Positions 25,801 through 31,172 of a stretch of 34,249 nt of DNA are shown here, one piece after another (the first letter of the stretch is position 1; the number at the start of each line of letters is the position of its first letter). The DNA comes from Thermoplasmata archaeon (GTDB lineage: Archaea; Thermoplasmatota; Thermoplasmata; Lutacidiplasmatales; UBA184), in contig DAHUZP010000070.1 of the NCBI GenBank assembly GCA_027306505.1, positions 1-34,249 on the forward strand. Direction: 5' to 3'. Below the pieces are notes generated by a model, which saw only the letters and a list, made by a program, of their open reading frames with translations, was not told where the DNA came from and searched no databases. The position numbers and the translations under genes were made by a program.

Positions 25801-26028
25801 GCGAGCGGCGACCGCATCTGGTGGGCCCCTGGACCGCTCCGCCGGCTGAGGAGGTCCCCCGCCGACGTCCCGATCCGCCTTCCGCGCAAGAAGGGCCCCG
25901 CGCCCTCCTCGACGCCCGTGGCCCCAGGGCCGTCCGGTCCGACGGGCCCTAAGGCGCGCGCGGAGGGCGGAAGCTCGCCCGACCTTCCGACCGAGAGCGC
26001 GGGGCGCCAGGGGAACGAGAGCCCCTAG
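22825..26028 (+). CDS. MMPL/RND-superfamily membrane protein with two large ectodomains
   Basis: 1067 aa with the RND layout: TM1 (about 30-52), a large ectodomain (53-425), five TM helices (about 430-592), TM7 (about 622-645), a second ectodomain (650-838), five more helices (839-992), and a Pro/basic cytoplasmic tail. GVGTDYSVFLMARYREEL and its repeat GLGMDYNIFILTRIREERL are the paired MMPL motifs with the TM4/TM10 Asp of proton-coupled transporters. Both ectodomains are rich in N-x-S/T sequons, and the first has cysteines (FYCGDPGASC, NGCW, LGCS) that may form disulfides. It is probably a transporter of lipids or hydrophobic compounds at the cell surface; the substrate is unknown. The TTG at 22825 has GGGGGCGAGG directly upstream. 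A CCTATAGG element (22761-22768) may be its promoter. The stop shares a CTAG with the convergent glyA. Confidence 0.92.
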   Translation: MSAKRPEGPDRGRGPGPFARLGRFIVGHAKLVVLLWVLFLVVSLPLLPRISSATTSSALTLPSSAPSAQESQQASRVFPNSTISADTLLLLSGPNITGPEGRNATLALTRAIDADPSIHRYATVETLYTAYQAYLEANRTAVLEVLREGFNGTYSVFNAVNGTAQLLWGSAGLYLFNFQNLVLTDPFVNWSTYNYPAYRETLANASIASEPAAVQNLTLFYCGDPGASCHGGWNASNGCWSLGFNPTAILGCSDRLVRSLHNDTVLAGLKGGGPLDPEVLQQLDLQNFTKTPCVQNTTVHILALSSGVPFPQLNSTWKADPQLNTSAYTIDNESAAYVADHTAATYVPAVPPALLREFVDVPADNVTVLLLGLNVSDSSPQAQTVVSELDRITPLTLSWSAPSGKIDWVQTGDAALVVTEANVINQDTDAILPITVVLLLAITGLYFRAPWTPAVVLITVGLALLLGLAAMVISSDLTGRVTQTALTLLVTFSLGVGTDYSVFLMARYREELWNGRPHEEALLSAVTWAGESIATSGSTVVLATLAMTFSGASLISDWGKVLSAGVTIAVLVALTLVPAVLYLVGPRIFWPYTGERFERQARRRREQIRGRSTYFHRASRFSTRHPAVVLTLLAMLTLPLVYLALTAPLSYSYFDQLPPTVAPERGLNLLSGNFGPGYVFPLSILVNFSQPLVPGCPSSPGTVCLPTSVDAGELAQAAYVAQAINQTEGVRSVSSLFGLGGAPLGSWLNLTRTPAVPEAALLATFSSYVGDDGRTVAYTVALDVNGNSNQAVQEMNAIEANLSGYAQGHRAISAIYYGGATSITKDLQAELAQSSERMELIIVVGLVLILLLALGSASLPPLALITIAISAAWSWALTYGVFVLGLTLSLFFYIPPVLFLLIMGLGMDYNIFILTRIREERLKGHPPRRAVVDAVAHTAGIITAAAIILGGAFFALVAAQVTLLRVLGFAVGAAVILDAAVVRTYLVPAILGASGDRIWWAPGPLRRLRRSPADVPIRLPRKKGPAPSSTPVAPGPSGPTGPKARAEGGSSPDLPTESAGRQGNESP

Positions 26029-27362
26029 TGCCCCACCAGGTCGTAGTAGCGATAGGCCGGCTCGCCGGCGCCGAAGCAGAACTTCAGCGTCGTGAAGTCC
26101 TTCTTGAGCGCGCGCACCTCCGCGCGCACGGCCTCTACGCCCTTCCCCTGGTGGAGCAGCTGGTGGAGGATCTCCGCGACCCGGTCCATCTCGCGCTCCT
26201 GCATCCCGAGGCGCGTCAGCTCGGGGGTCCCGAGCCGGAGGCCTTGCGGGTGCTTCGAGCTCTTGTCACCGGGGAGCATGTTCTTGTTGGTCACGATGCC
26301 CGCATCGACGAGACGGCGGGAGCACTCCTCCCCACCTCCCTCCTTCTCCACCCGGACGGCGATGGTGTGGCTGCGTGTGAACCCCTGGTCCGCGCACAGG
26401 ACGTCGAACCCCCGGTCGTTCAGGGCCTGGCCGAGGGCCCGAGCGTTCGCGACCGTCTGGCGGGCGTAGGCCTCGCCAAAGGCGAGGTGCTCGGCCAGGG
26501 CGATCGAGAGCGCGGCCATGGCGTTGAGGTGGTGGTTGCTGGTGACCCCGGGGAAGCAGGCGGACTGGAGCTTGCGGGTCAGCTCAGGGTCCGAGGTCTC
26601 CCCGAGGATGATCCCGTGCTGGGGACCGGGGAGCGTCTTGTGGGTGCTCGCGGAGAGGACGGTGCACCCCTCGTGCAACGGGTCCTGGAACTGACCGCCG
26701 GCGATGAGGCCCAGGACGTGCGCCCCGTCGTACCAACCGAGCGCCCCGATCTCCTTGAGGGTCTCGCTGAGCTCCCGCAGGGGGAAAGGGAAGAGGAAGA
26801 GGGACAGGCCGAAGAGGCAGAGCTTCGGGCGCTCCTGGAGGAGGATCCGCTTGGTCGCATCGACATCGAGCTGCATCCGGTTCGTGTCGAAGGCGTAGTA
26901 GACGGGCTTGACGCCGCGCAGGCCGAAGGCGCCGAACGACGCGGAGGAGATGTGGGCCCCGTCGGCGAGGCGGCAGGACCCCACCGTGCTCCCGGTCTCG
27001 GCCATCGCCTTGAGGATGGCGAGGTTCGCGACGGTGCCCGAGATGGGCCGGACGTCCGCGAAGTTGCAGCGGAAGAGGCGGCGGGCGAGCGCGAGGCACT
27101 CGACCTCGATCTCGTCCACCCACCGGTTCCCTTCGTAGTAACGCTCGCCCGGAAGGCCCTCCGCGTAGCGCGAGTGGAGGTCGGAGATGAGCATCTCCTT
27201 CGCGTAGGGGGAGAGCAGGTTCTCGGACGCGATGAGCGGGAGCGACTCTTCGAAGAACTTCGAGTGGGCCCGGGTCGCGGAACGGACCTTCTCGACGGAG
27301 GCGCGCATCTCCGCCTCGGGGGCCTGGGCGGCCCAGGAGGGGGGCGCCGGGGGAGACTTCAC
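26025..27362 (-). CDS. glyA: Serine hydroxymethyltransferase
   Basis: PLP enzyme converting serine and tetrahydrofolate (or a pterin analogue) to glycine and methylene-THF. 445 aa. It shows LPLIASENLLS (41-51), the GLPGERYYEGN loop (69-79), RPISGTVANLA, YDGAHVLGLIAGGQFQDPL (Asp212 to PLP), and the Schiff-base lysine K242 in STHKTLPGPQHG. The C-terminal substrate motif is GLRLGTPELTRLGM. The GTG at 27362 is used; an ATG at 27308 would also leave the catalytic fold complete. Some residues differ from bacterial GlyA (TLPGPQHG for TLRGPRGG), as in archaeal forms. It would supply the C1 units needed by PurH. It is convergent with the MMPL gene. Confidence 0.94.
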   Translation of the reverse strand: MKSPPAPPSWAAQAPEAEMRASVEKVRSATRAHSKFFEESLPLIASENLLSPYAKEMLISDLHSRYAEGLPGERYYEGNRWVDEIEVECLALARRLFRCNFADVRPISGTVANLAILKAMAETGSTVGSCRLADGAHISSASFGAFGLRGVKPVYYAFDTNRMQLDVDATKRILLQERPKLCLFGLSLFLFPFPLRELSETLKEIGALGWYDGAHVLGLIAGGQFQDPLHEGCTVLSASTHKTLPGPQHGIILGETSDPELTRKLQSACFPGVTSNHHLNAMAALSIALAEHLAFGEAYARQTVANARALGQALNDRGFDVLCADQGFTRSHTIAVRVEKEGGGEECSRRLVDAGIVTNKNMLPGDKSSKHPQGLRLGTPELTRLGMQEREMDRVAEILHQLLHQGKGVEAVRAEVRALKKDFTTLKFCFGAGEPAYRYYDLVGH

Positions 27363-27366
27363 GACC

Positions 27367-27393
27367 CTCCCCCCCCACCGCTGCGAGTGGAAC
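27367..27393 (-). repeat. Variant copy of a TTCCACTCGCA...G-run motif
   Basis: Read on the minus strand, TTCCACTCGCAGCGG is followed by a T and a G-run, ending just upstream of the glyA GTG. It resembles the two direct repeats at 28386-28410 and 28491-28515 but lacks several Gs and carries one substitution. Confidence 0.5.
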
Positions 27394-27479
27394 TGCCGTG
27401 CCCGAGTGGGCGATCACGCTCTAGGACGCGAGGGACGGTCATGAGGAGGCTCCGCCAAGAGAGGAGGGAGGGGCGAGGG

Positions 27480-27487
27480 CTATATCC
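27480..27487 (+). promoter_or_regulatory. TATA box of the thioesterase gene
   Basis: CTATATCC about 36 nt upstream of the ATG at 27519, whose ribosome binding site is GGAGGAGC. It predicts a leader of about 10 nt. The rest of the gap 27363-27518 holds one repeat copy and nothing else recognised. Confidence 0.6.
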
Positions 27488-27518
27488 TCTTGCGTCCGGA
27501 CCGGGGCTTGGAGGAGCG

Positions 27519-27995
27519 ATGGCGGGCACTTCGAGCGGGAAGGAGAGGGTCCGTTGGGGGTACGCAGAGCCCTTCGAGGTTACGTTCCGTGACCTCGATC
27601 TCGCAGGCCACATGAACAACTCGGTGGTCTTCACCTGGATGGAGACGATCAGACTCCACCACTACATGCGGACGACCGGGCTCACCGACCCTTCCGAGAT
27701 CGACTTCATCCTGGCGGAGTCGACCGCCCGCTACTTCGTCCCGGTACGGTACAAGCACAAGATCGTGGGTGAGCTGGCGCCCAGTCACGTCGGAAGGACG
27801 AGCTGGGAGCTGATCTACCGGTTCGTGGACGAGCCCACCGGGACGGTGCTGATGCGCGCCCGGTCGGTCCAGGTCAGCTACGATTACAAGACCCTCCAGA
27901 AGAAACCGCTCTCCGAAGCGGTACGGGAGCGCCTGCTAGCGGAGCGAGTGGACCCGGTGAGCGAGGGGTGGCCCGCCACGTCCCGGTCGACCTAG
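27519..27995 (+). CDS. Hotdog-fold acyl-CoA thioesterase (4HBT/YbgC-like)
   Basis: 158 aa with the 4-hydroxybenzoyl-CoA thioesterase pattern: VTFRDLDLAGHMNNSVVFTWMETIR. The D-x-D-x-x-G-H-x-N block (Asp25/Asp27, His31, Asn33) opens the hot-dog helix and carries the active-site acid. The strands VPVRYKHKIVGEL, TSWELIYRFVDE and LMRARSVQVSYDY follow. It likely hydrolyses an acyl-CoA thioester; chain specificity is not predictable. Much longer upstream open frame in the same phase is antisense to glyA and is not coding. The start is fixed by GGAGGAGC and the TATA box. It is convergent with the small paralog gene, with 11 nt between stops. Confidence 0.9.
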   Translation: MAGTSSGKERVRWGYAEPFEVTFRDLDLAGHMNNSVVFTWMETIRLHHYMRTTGLTDPSEIDFILAESTARYFVPVRYKHKIVGELAPSHVGRTSWELIYRFVDEPTGTVLMRARSVQVSYDYKTLQKKPLSEAVRERLLAERVDPVSEGWPATSRST

Positions 27996-28006
27996 GTCAC
28001 CAGGGA

Positions 28007-28306
28007 CTACCTGTCGGGCCCGTTCTCCTCTGGGGGGAGGAGGGGTGGCCAGGAGAACTCGTGGAACACCTTGGGGGTCCCTTTCTCCTCTTCGTGGGAC
28101 TCGAAACGGAAGTACACACCCATGGGTCGGAGCACATCCGTCATCTTCGAGATGATCTGAAAGAGCTCCTCGCTGGTCTGCCAGGTGATGATGAAGTCGT
28201 GCTCTCCGAAGACGAAGGTGAGCCCGACCTCCTTGCGGAGTACCTCGGCGACCTTGGTGGGCGAGGCGCCCGCCGCGCTGAAGTAGATGTCGACGTAGGT
28301 CCGCAC
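28007..28306 (-). CDS. Small alpha/beta protein, paralog of the next gene (RAM-like fold inferred)
   Basis: 99 aa, not assignable to a named family by eye. The order is strand (TYVDIYF), helix (SPTKVAEVLRKEV), strand pair (LTFVFGEHDFIITW), helix (SEELFQIISKMTDVL), strand (GVYFRFESHEE), then a Pro-rich tail. This alpha/beta-plait order with the FGEHDFIITW turn recalls the effector-binding (RAM) domain of Lrp/AsnC proteins, but there is no HTH. The GTG at 28306 follows GGGGAGAGG; a TATA box (GATATACG) lies about 35 nt upstream, so upstream in-frame starts at up to 28501 are excluded. It is about 35-40% identical, by hand count, to the 28568-28867 product, which has the same length. Tandem duplication is inferred. 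Confidence 0.8.
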   Translation of the reverse strand: MRTYVDIYFSAAGASPTKVAEVLRKEVGLTFVFGEHDFIITWQTSEELFQIISKMTDVLRPMGVYFRFESHEEEKGTPKVFHEFSWPPLLPPEENGPDR

Positions 28307-28338
28307 CCTCTCCCCCTCCCCTGAGAGGAGCCTCCTGC

Positions 28339-28346
28339 GTATATCT
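28339..28346 (-). promoter_or_regulatory. TATA box of the 28007-28306 gene
   Basis: AGATATAC on the minus strand, about 36 nt upstream of the GTG start. It predicts transcription from near 28316, which separates this gene from the upstream paralog. Confidence 0.6.
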
Positions 28347-28385
28347 GCGTCCCTCCGCACTGAAACACGAGACCCGACCGGTTTC

Positions 28386-28410
28386 TCCACTCGCAACGGG
28401 GGGGTGGGGG
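28386..28410 (+). repeat. 25-bp direct repeat, copy 1
   Basis: Begins TCCACTCGCAACGG and continues as a G-run broken by one T. It is identical over 25 nt to 28491-28515, with a 105-nt offset. It lies upstream of the 28306 gene, in the 261-bp gap between the two paralogs. No other gene is seen in that gap. Confidence 0.8.
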
Positions 28411-28490
28411 AGAAGGCCCCCGACCAGGCCTCGACCTCTGATCCCCTGAGGTGGGGTCCGTCGTAGCCCTGACCCCCTCGCTCCGAGGGT

Positions 28491-28515
28491 TCCACTCGCA
28501 ACGGGGGGGTGGGGG
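28491..28515 (+). repeat. 25-bp direct repeat, copy 2
   Basis: Second exact copy of the motif at 28386-28410. It lies 53 nt from the stop of the 28568-28867 gene. Its G-run is followed by further G/T sequence. Confidence 0.8.
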
Positions 28516-28567
28516 GGTGGAGCCTGGGGCCGTGGGACGGGAAGGACCGCCGGAGAGCGGCCGACCC

Positions 28568-28867
28568 CTACCAGTCCCGTCGAGCCGGAGCGGGTCCGGG
28601 CATGCCGAGCGGCGGCCATCCGATCAGGTCGTCGGGGGTGGCCGGCTCGTCCTCGTGCGAGACGAAGCGGTAGATGACCCCCGTGCCGGACAGGGCCTGG
28701 TGGACCTTCTCGATCCCCGTCGTGAACTCGTCGAGGGTCTTCCAACGGAAGCTGAGGTCGTGAGGGCCCCGGAGGAAGGAGAGTCCCGCCTCCTCACGAA
28801 GCCTTCGGGCGATGTCAGCGGCGGTGGGCCCTCCTGAGGGGAAGAACAGGTCCACGTAGGTGATCAT
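28568..28867 (-). CDS. Small alpha/beta protein, paralog of the preceding small gene
   Basis: 99 aa, same length and layout as the 28007-28306 product. Shared positions include TYVD-x-F/Y-F, A-x-x-LR-E-x-GL-x-F, G-x-HD, W-x-T, GV-x-RF-x-SHE-x-E and TP. The glycine-rich start FFPSGGPT could be a phosphate or effector loop. Fold and function are inferred only. ATG at 28867; a weak TATA-like element (CTTAAG, 28893-28898) is about 28 nt upstream, which would make a nearly leaderless transcript starting right after the SRP RNA terminal hairpin. Confidence 0.82.
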   Translation of the reverse strand: MITYVDLFFPSGGPTAADIARRLREEAGLSFLRGPHDLSFRWKTLDEFTTGIEKVHQALSGTGVIYRFVSHEDEPATPDDLIGWPPLGMPGPAPARRDW

Positions 28868-28908
28868 CGAACTGAACTACCGTTCCGCGGACCTTAAGCG
28901 TAACACCC

Positions 28909-28934
28909 ACCGTCCCCTCGAAAGAGGGGACGGT
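28909..28934 (-). terminator. 11-bp hairpin after the SRP RNA
   Basis: On the minus strand ACCGTCCCCTC, a TTTC loop, then GAGGGGACGGT. It directly follows the predicted 3' end of the SRP RNA and precedes the promoter of the next small gene. It may be the terminator or 3'-processing signal of the RNA; alternatively it is part of a longer SRP RNA 3' end. Confidence 0.55.
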
Positions 28935-29246
28935 ACTGGGCCACCAGGGTTGACGCCGTGAGGATCCGACCGTGTGCCTTGCTCAGTCCCTCCGCCCCGT
29001 TGCCCCATCGGCGTCGACGGGTCATGGTAGGGCTGCTCCCGTCAGGACCTGACCCGGTACCCATGATGGGTAACCGCTAGGGCCCTCCTCCGAGGGCCCG
29101 TCGCAGTGCCCGCGACCTGATGGAACAGAGCTTCTACGGAACTGAACAAGCGATCGAATCCGCCCGACGCCGCCCCTAGCTGTCACCCCCACTGAAGACG
29201 ATTTTGGTGTACAAGGGGACGCCTAACCCCCCGGTCGAGCCCAGCG
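28935..29246 (-). ncRNA. ffs: Signal recognition particle (7S) RNA
   Basis: Scaffold RNA of the archaeal SRP, which binds SRP54 and SRP19 and targets nascent membrane and secreted proteins. Seen on the minus strand: an Alu-domain 5' part CCGGGGGGTTAGGCGTCCCC as in other archaeal 7S RNAs; helix 6 with an 8-bp stem GGGCCCTC/GAGGGCCC closed by GGAG, the SRP19-binding type of loop (29080-29099); and helix 8 with GGTCAGG (29048-29054), then TCC-TGAC-GGG, then AGCAGCC (29031-29037), the universal SRP54 site. The 5' and 3' ends pair as GCTGGGC with GCCCAGT to form helix 1. Length is about 312 nt, normal for archaea. The TATA box at 29267-29276 fits the 5' end. Ends are uncertain by a few nt. Confidence 0.92.
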
Positions 29247-29266
29247 GGGTGTGCACGGGGCCTGTC

Positions 29267-29276
29267 GTATAAATAC
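29267..29276 (-). promoter_or_regulatory. TATA box of the SRP RNA gene
   Basis: GTATTTATAC on the minus strand, an excellent archaeal TATA box. Its centre is about 25 nt from the predicted RNA 5' end near 29246. The rest of the gap 29247-29312 shows nothing else. Confidence 0.8.
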
Positions 29277-29312
29277 CAACCCGCAGCGACGGCGGCGGGG
29301 CGGGCGTCCCTC

Positions 29313-29732
29313 CTACGAGCGAAGCCGCGGCCTATCGGTGCGCTGTTCCTCGGCCTCTCGCTCCCGACGTGTCCGCTCGGTGTCCGGTGGTGGTCCTCGG
29401 GCGGGAAGCTCCGAGTGAGGCCCGGCCTCGAACGCCCGCCGTCGCCACAGCCCGACCAGGCCCGCGACGACCGGGACGAAGGCGAGCGTCAGGAGAAGGA
29501 CCCCCAGGGGGGCGTACGGGCAGACACCGGACGGGAGACAGGTGTCGTTCGCGGCGGTGCACGGGATCGAGTTGGTGAGGGGCGTGCAGTCGGTGACCAA
29601 GAGGCTGCCCGCGATCATCCCCACGATCCCGATTGCGATGAGGGGCAACGCAAGCCGCTCCAAGCGCGGGGAGGGCTGGAGCGTCCCGTCCGGCGGCTCC
29701 TGGCCTTCGGCGCCCGCCCCGGTCTCCCCCAT
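29313..29732 (-). CDS. Small two-helix membrane protein with a four-cysteine loop
   Basis: 139 aa, function unknown. A polar N-terminus of about 25 residues is followed by TM1 (LALPLIAIGIVGMIAGSLLV). An outside-type loop holds four Cys (DCTPLTNSIPC, NDTC, GVCPYAP) and two N-x-S/T-like sites, then comes TM2 (LGVLLLTLAFVPVVAGLVGLW) and a long charged cytoplasmic tail ending REREAEEQR. The loop cysteines could form two disulfides outside the cell. ATG at 29732 follows a GAGAGAGAG ribosome-binding run and lies 20 nt after the upstream methyltransferase stop, so the two are probably co-transcribed. A frame starting at 29822 overlaps the upstream gene and is less likely. Confidence 0.78.
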   Translation of the reverse strand: MGETGAGAEGQEPPDGTLQPSPRLERLALPLIAIGIVGMIAGSLLVTDCTPLTNSIPCTAANDTCLPSGVCPYAPLGVLLLTLAFVPVVAGLVGLWRRRAFEAGPHSELPARGPPPDTERTRREREAEEQRTDRPRLRS

Positions 29733-29752
29733 CCTCTCTCTCTCTTCGGGAT

Positions 29753-30661
29753 TCAGCGACGGCGAGGTGCACGGGACCTGACCTCCCACTTGAGGTGGGT
29801 CTGCACCAGCACTTGCTGCCACGGGTCCCCCGGCAGGGGTAGAGGGTCGTAGGTGCCGTGCTGCCAGGCCCTGCCCTCCGCAAGGACCGTCCAGGCGTCC
29901 ACCAGGAACCCGTAGCGACGCAGGGCCTGCCGGAGGCGTGCCGTGGTGAGTAGCTCGCCGAGCCCCCTCGCCTCCGCCTGGCGGAGGGTGAGGGTCCCCG
30001 GCTCGGTCAGTAGCGTCGCGAAGATGAACGGGGCTCCCGGCCGCAGCACCCGGGAGGCCTCCTTCAGGATCTTGCGCCCGCTCGGCAGGATCGAAGGTCC
30101 GTAGAAGGAGATGGCCCCGGAGACCCCGGCGTCACGGAACGGCCATCGGGTTCCGCCCATCCCGAGCAGGGAGACGTTGCCGTAGTGGCGCTCCTTCCGC
30201 AGCAGCGCCTGCGTCGAGTAGAGGCGAGGCACCTCCGGGTCGGTGCCGATCAGCATCTGGTGGGCCCCGCTCCTCGCGGCGAGGGGACGCAGGACGTGGC
30301 CCCGGCAAGTGGCGAGGTCCACCACGGGTCCATCGATCCCCAGGGCGCCCTCCACGATCGCGCGCTCCGCTTCCTGGTAGGCGACCGGCACCTCCGGTGG
30401 CAAGCTCGCCAGATACTGCTGCCAGAGCCGCTCGTCGGGAGGTTGGGCGAGGAGTCCCGGGTCAGGTCGCCACTCCATGCCGCGGTCGTCCGAACTGGCG
30501 AAGAGCCCCACGCCCTCCTGCACGGAGTACTGGCCCCGGCAGGAACGGCAGCTGAGCTCCGCCACGCGGACGCGTCCACCCATCTTCCCCGGGGGGTACC
30601 CCCGGTCCAACGGACCGTGGCAGGCGGGGCAGACCAGGAGGCGCAGCACACGATGGAGCAC
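29753..30661 (-). CDS. Methyltransferase with N-terminal Trm112-like zinc domain
   Basis: 302 aa. Residues 5-55 form a Trm112/YcaR-like zinc ribbon: LLVCPACHGPL (C11, C14), then ELSCRSCRGQYSV (C38, C41), then EGVGLF. The rest is a class I methyltransferase-like fold with a degenerate motif I VVDLATCRGHVL (113-124), an acidic strand LIGTDPE, GAISFYGPSILP, and RVLRPGAPFIFATLL. Known proteins of this layout methylate small metabolites or lipids; Trm112 itself activates rRNA and tRNA methyltransferases. The substrate here is unknown, and the weak motif I may mean altered SAM binding. GTG at 30661; a TATA-like TGAATACC at 30685-30692 suggests a leaderless transcript. The next small membrane protein gene follows after 20 nt. 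Confidence 0.82.
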   Translation of the reverse strand: MLHRVLRLLVCPACHGPLDRGYPPGKMGGRVRVAELSCRSCRGQYSVQEGVGLFASSDDRGMEWRPDPGLLAQPPDERLWQQYLASLPPEVPVAYQEAERAIVEGALGIDGPVVDLATCRGHVLRPLAARSGAHQMLIGTDPEVPRLYSTQALLRKERHYGNVSLLGMGGTRWPFRDAGVSGAISFYGPSILPSGRKILKEASRVLRPGAPFIFATLLTEPGTLTLRQAEARGLGELLTTARLRQALRRYGFLVDAWTVLAEGRAWQHGTYDPLPLPGDPWQQVLVQTHLKWEVRSRAPRRR

Positions 30662-30785
30662 GAGGGAGGGGAGACCGGCGCCTGGTATTCACCTTGAGGG
30701 GGATGGGACCCGCACCTCTTCCTGGACCCCGCCACGCCCTCGAACGGGGGGACGGTCCCCATGGGCGGCTTCCCGTCCGCCGCCC

Positions 30786-31172
30786 TCAGGTGCGGGTGGC
30801 CCAGGCGACGAGCGCACCCGCCCCGAGCCCCGCGAGCAACGCTAGGAAGGCCCCCGCCGCGAGGCCCGCCCATTCGCTCCAGGAGCCCTTCCAACGGGCA
30901 GGGGCGCTCCCCTCCTGGCCACCCGGGGGCGGAAGTCCCACAGGGAGCCCGGCGAGCAATCCGTAGGTCCAGGCCGCGGCACCCCCGAAGACCAGGAAGG
31001 CGAGCGGGGAGGCTCCCCGCGCGACGCCGATCTCGAAGAGCAGGAACAGGGCTACCGCGAGCGGCAAGGGCCCCCGCCACGGGGCGCGGAGCGGGAAGGT
31101 GAGCCGTTCCCAGAGCTCCCGGCGGTGGGATGGCGCGGCCGCTTGGGCCGTCGTCGAGGTCGTGCCGCTCAC
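30786..31172 (-). CDS. Small multi-pass membrane protein coupled to the coiled-coil ATPase-like gene
   Basis: 128 aa with about three hydrophobic segments: PLPLAVALFLLFEIGVA (about 36-52), LAFLVFGGAAAWTYGLLAGLPVG (about 57-79) and LAAGAFLALLAGLGAGALVAWA (about 103-124). An amphipathic basic N-terminus (SHRRELWERLTFPLRAPWR) precedes them. No family was recognised. The GTG start overlaps the upstream gene's TGA as GTGA, so translation is coupled and a membrane partner role for the coiled-coil protein is plausible. No catalytic motif is visible. The gap to the next gene (30662-30785) holds only that gene's promoter. Confidence 0.75.
   Translation of the reverse strand: MSGTTSTTAQAAAPSHRRELWERLTFPLRAPWRGPLPLAVALFLLFEIGVARGASPLAFLVFGGAAAWTYGLLAGLPVGLPPPGGQEGSAPARWKGSWSEWAGLAAGAFLALLAGLGAGALVAWATRT

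Noticed and set aside
26028..27500. Long plus-strand open frame running into the thioesterase
   Set aside because: It is antisense to glyA; its only family-like part starts at the ATG 27519 with a ribosome binding site and TATA box.
28307..28515. CRISPR-like array formed by the 25-bp repeats
   Set aside because: Only two exact copies, low-complexity G-run content, and no further regular spacing.
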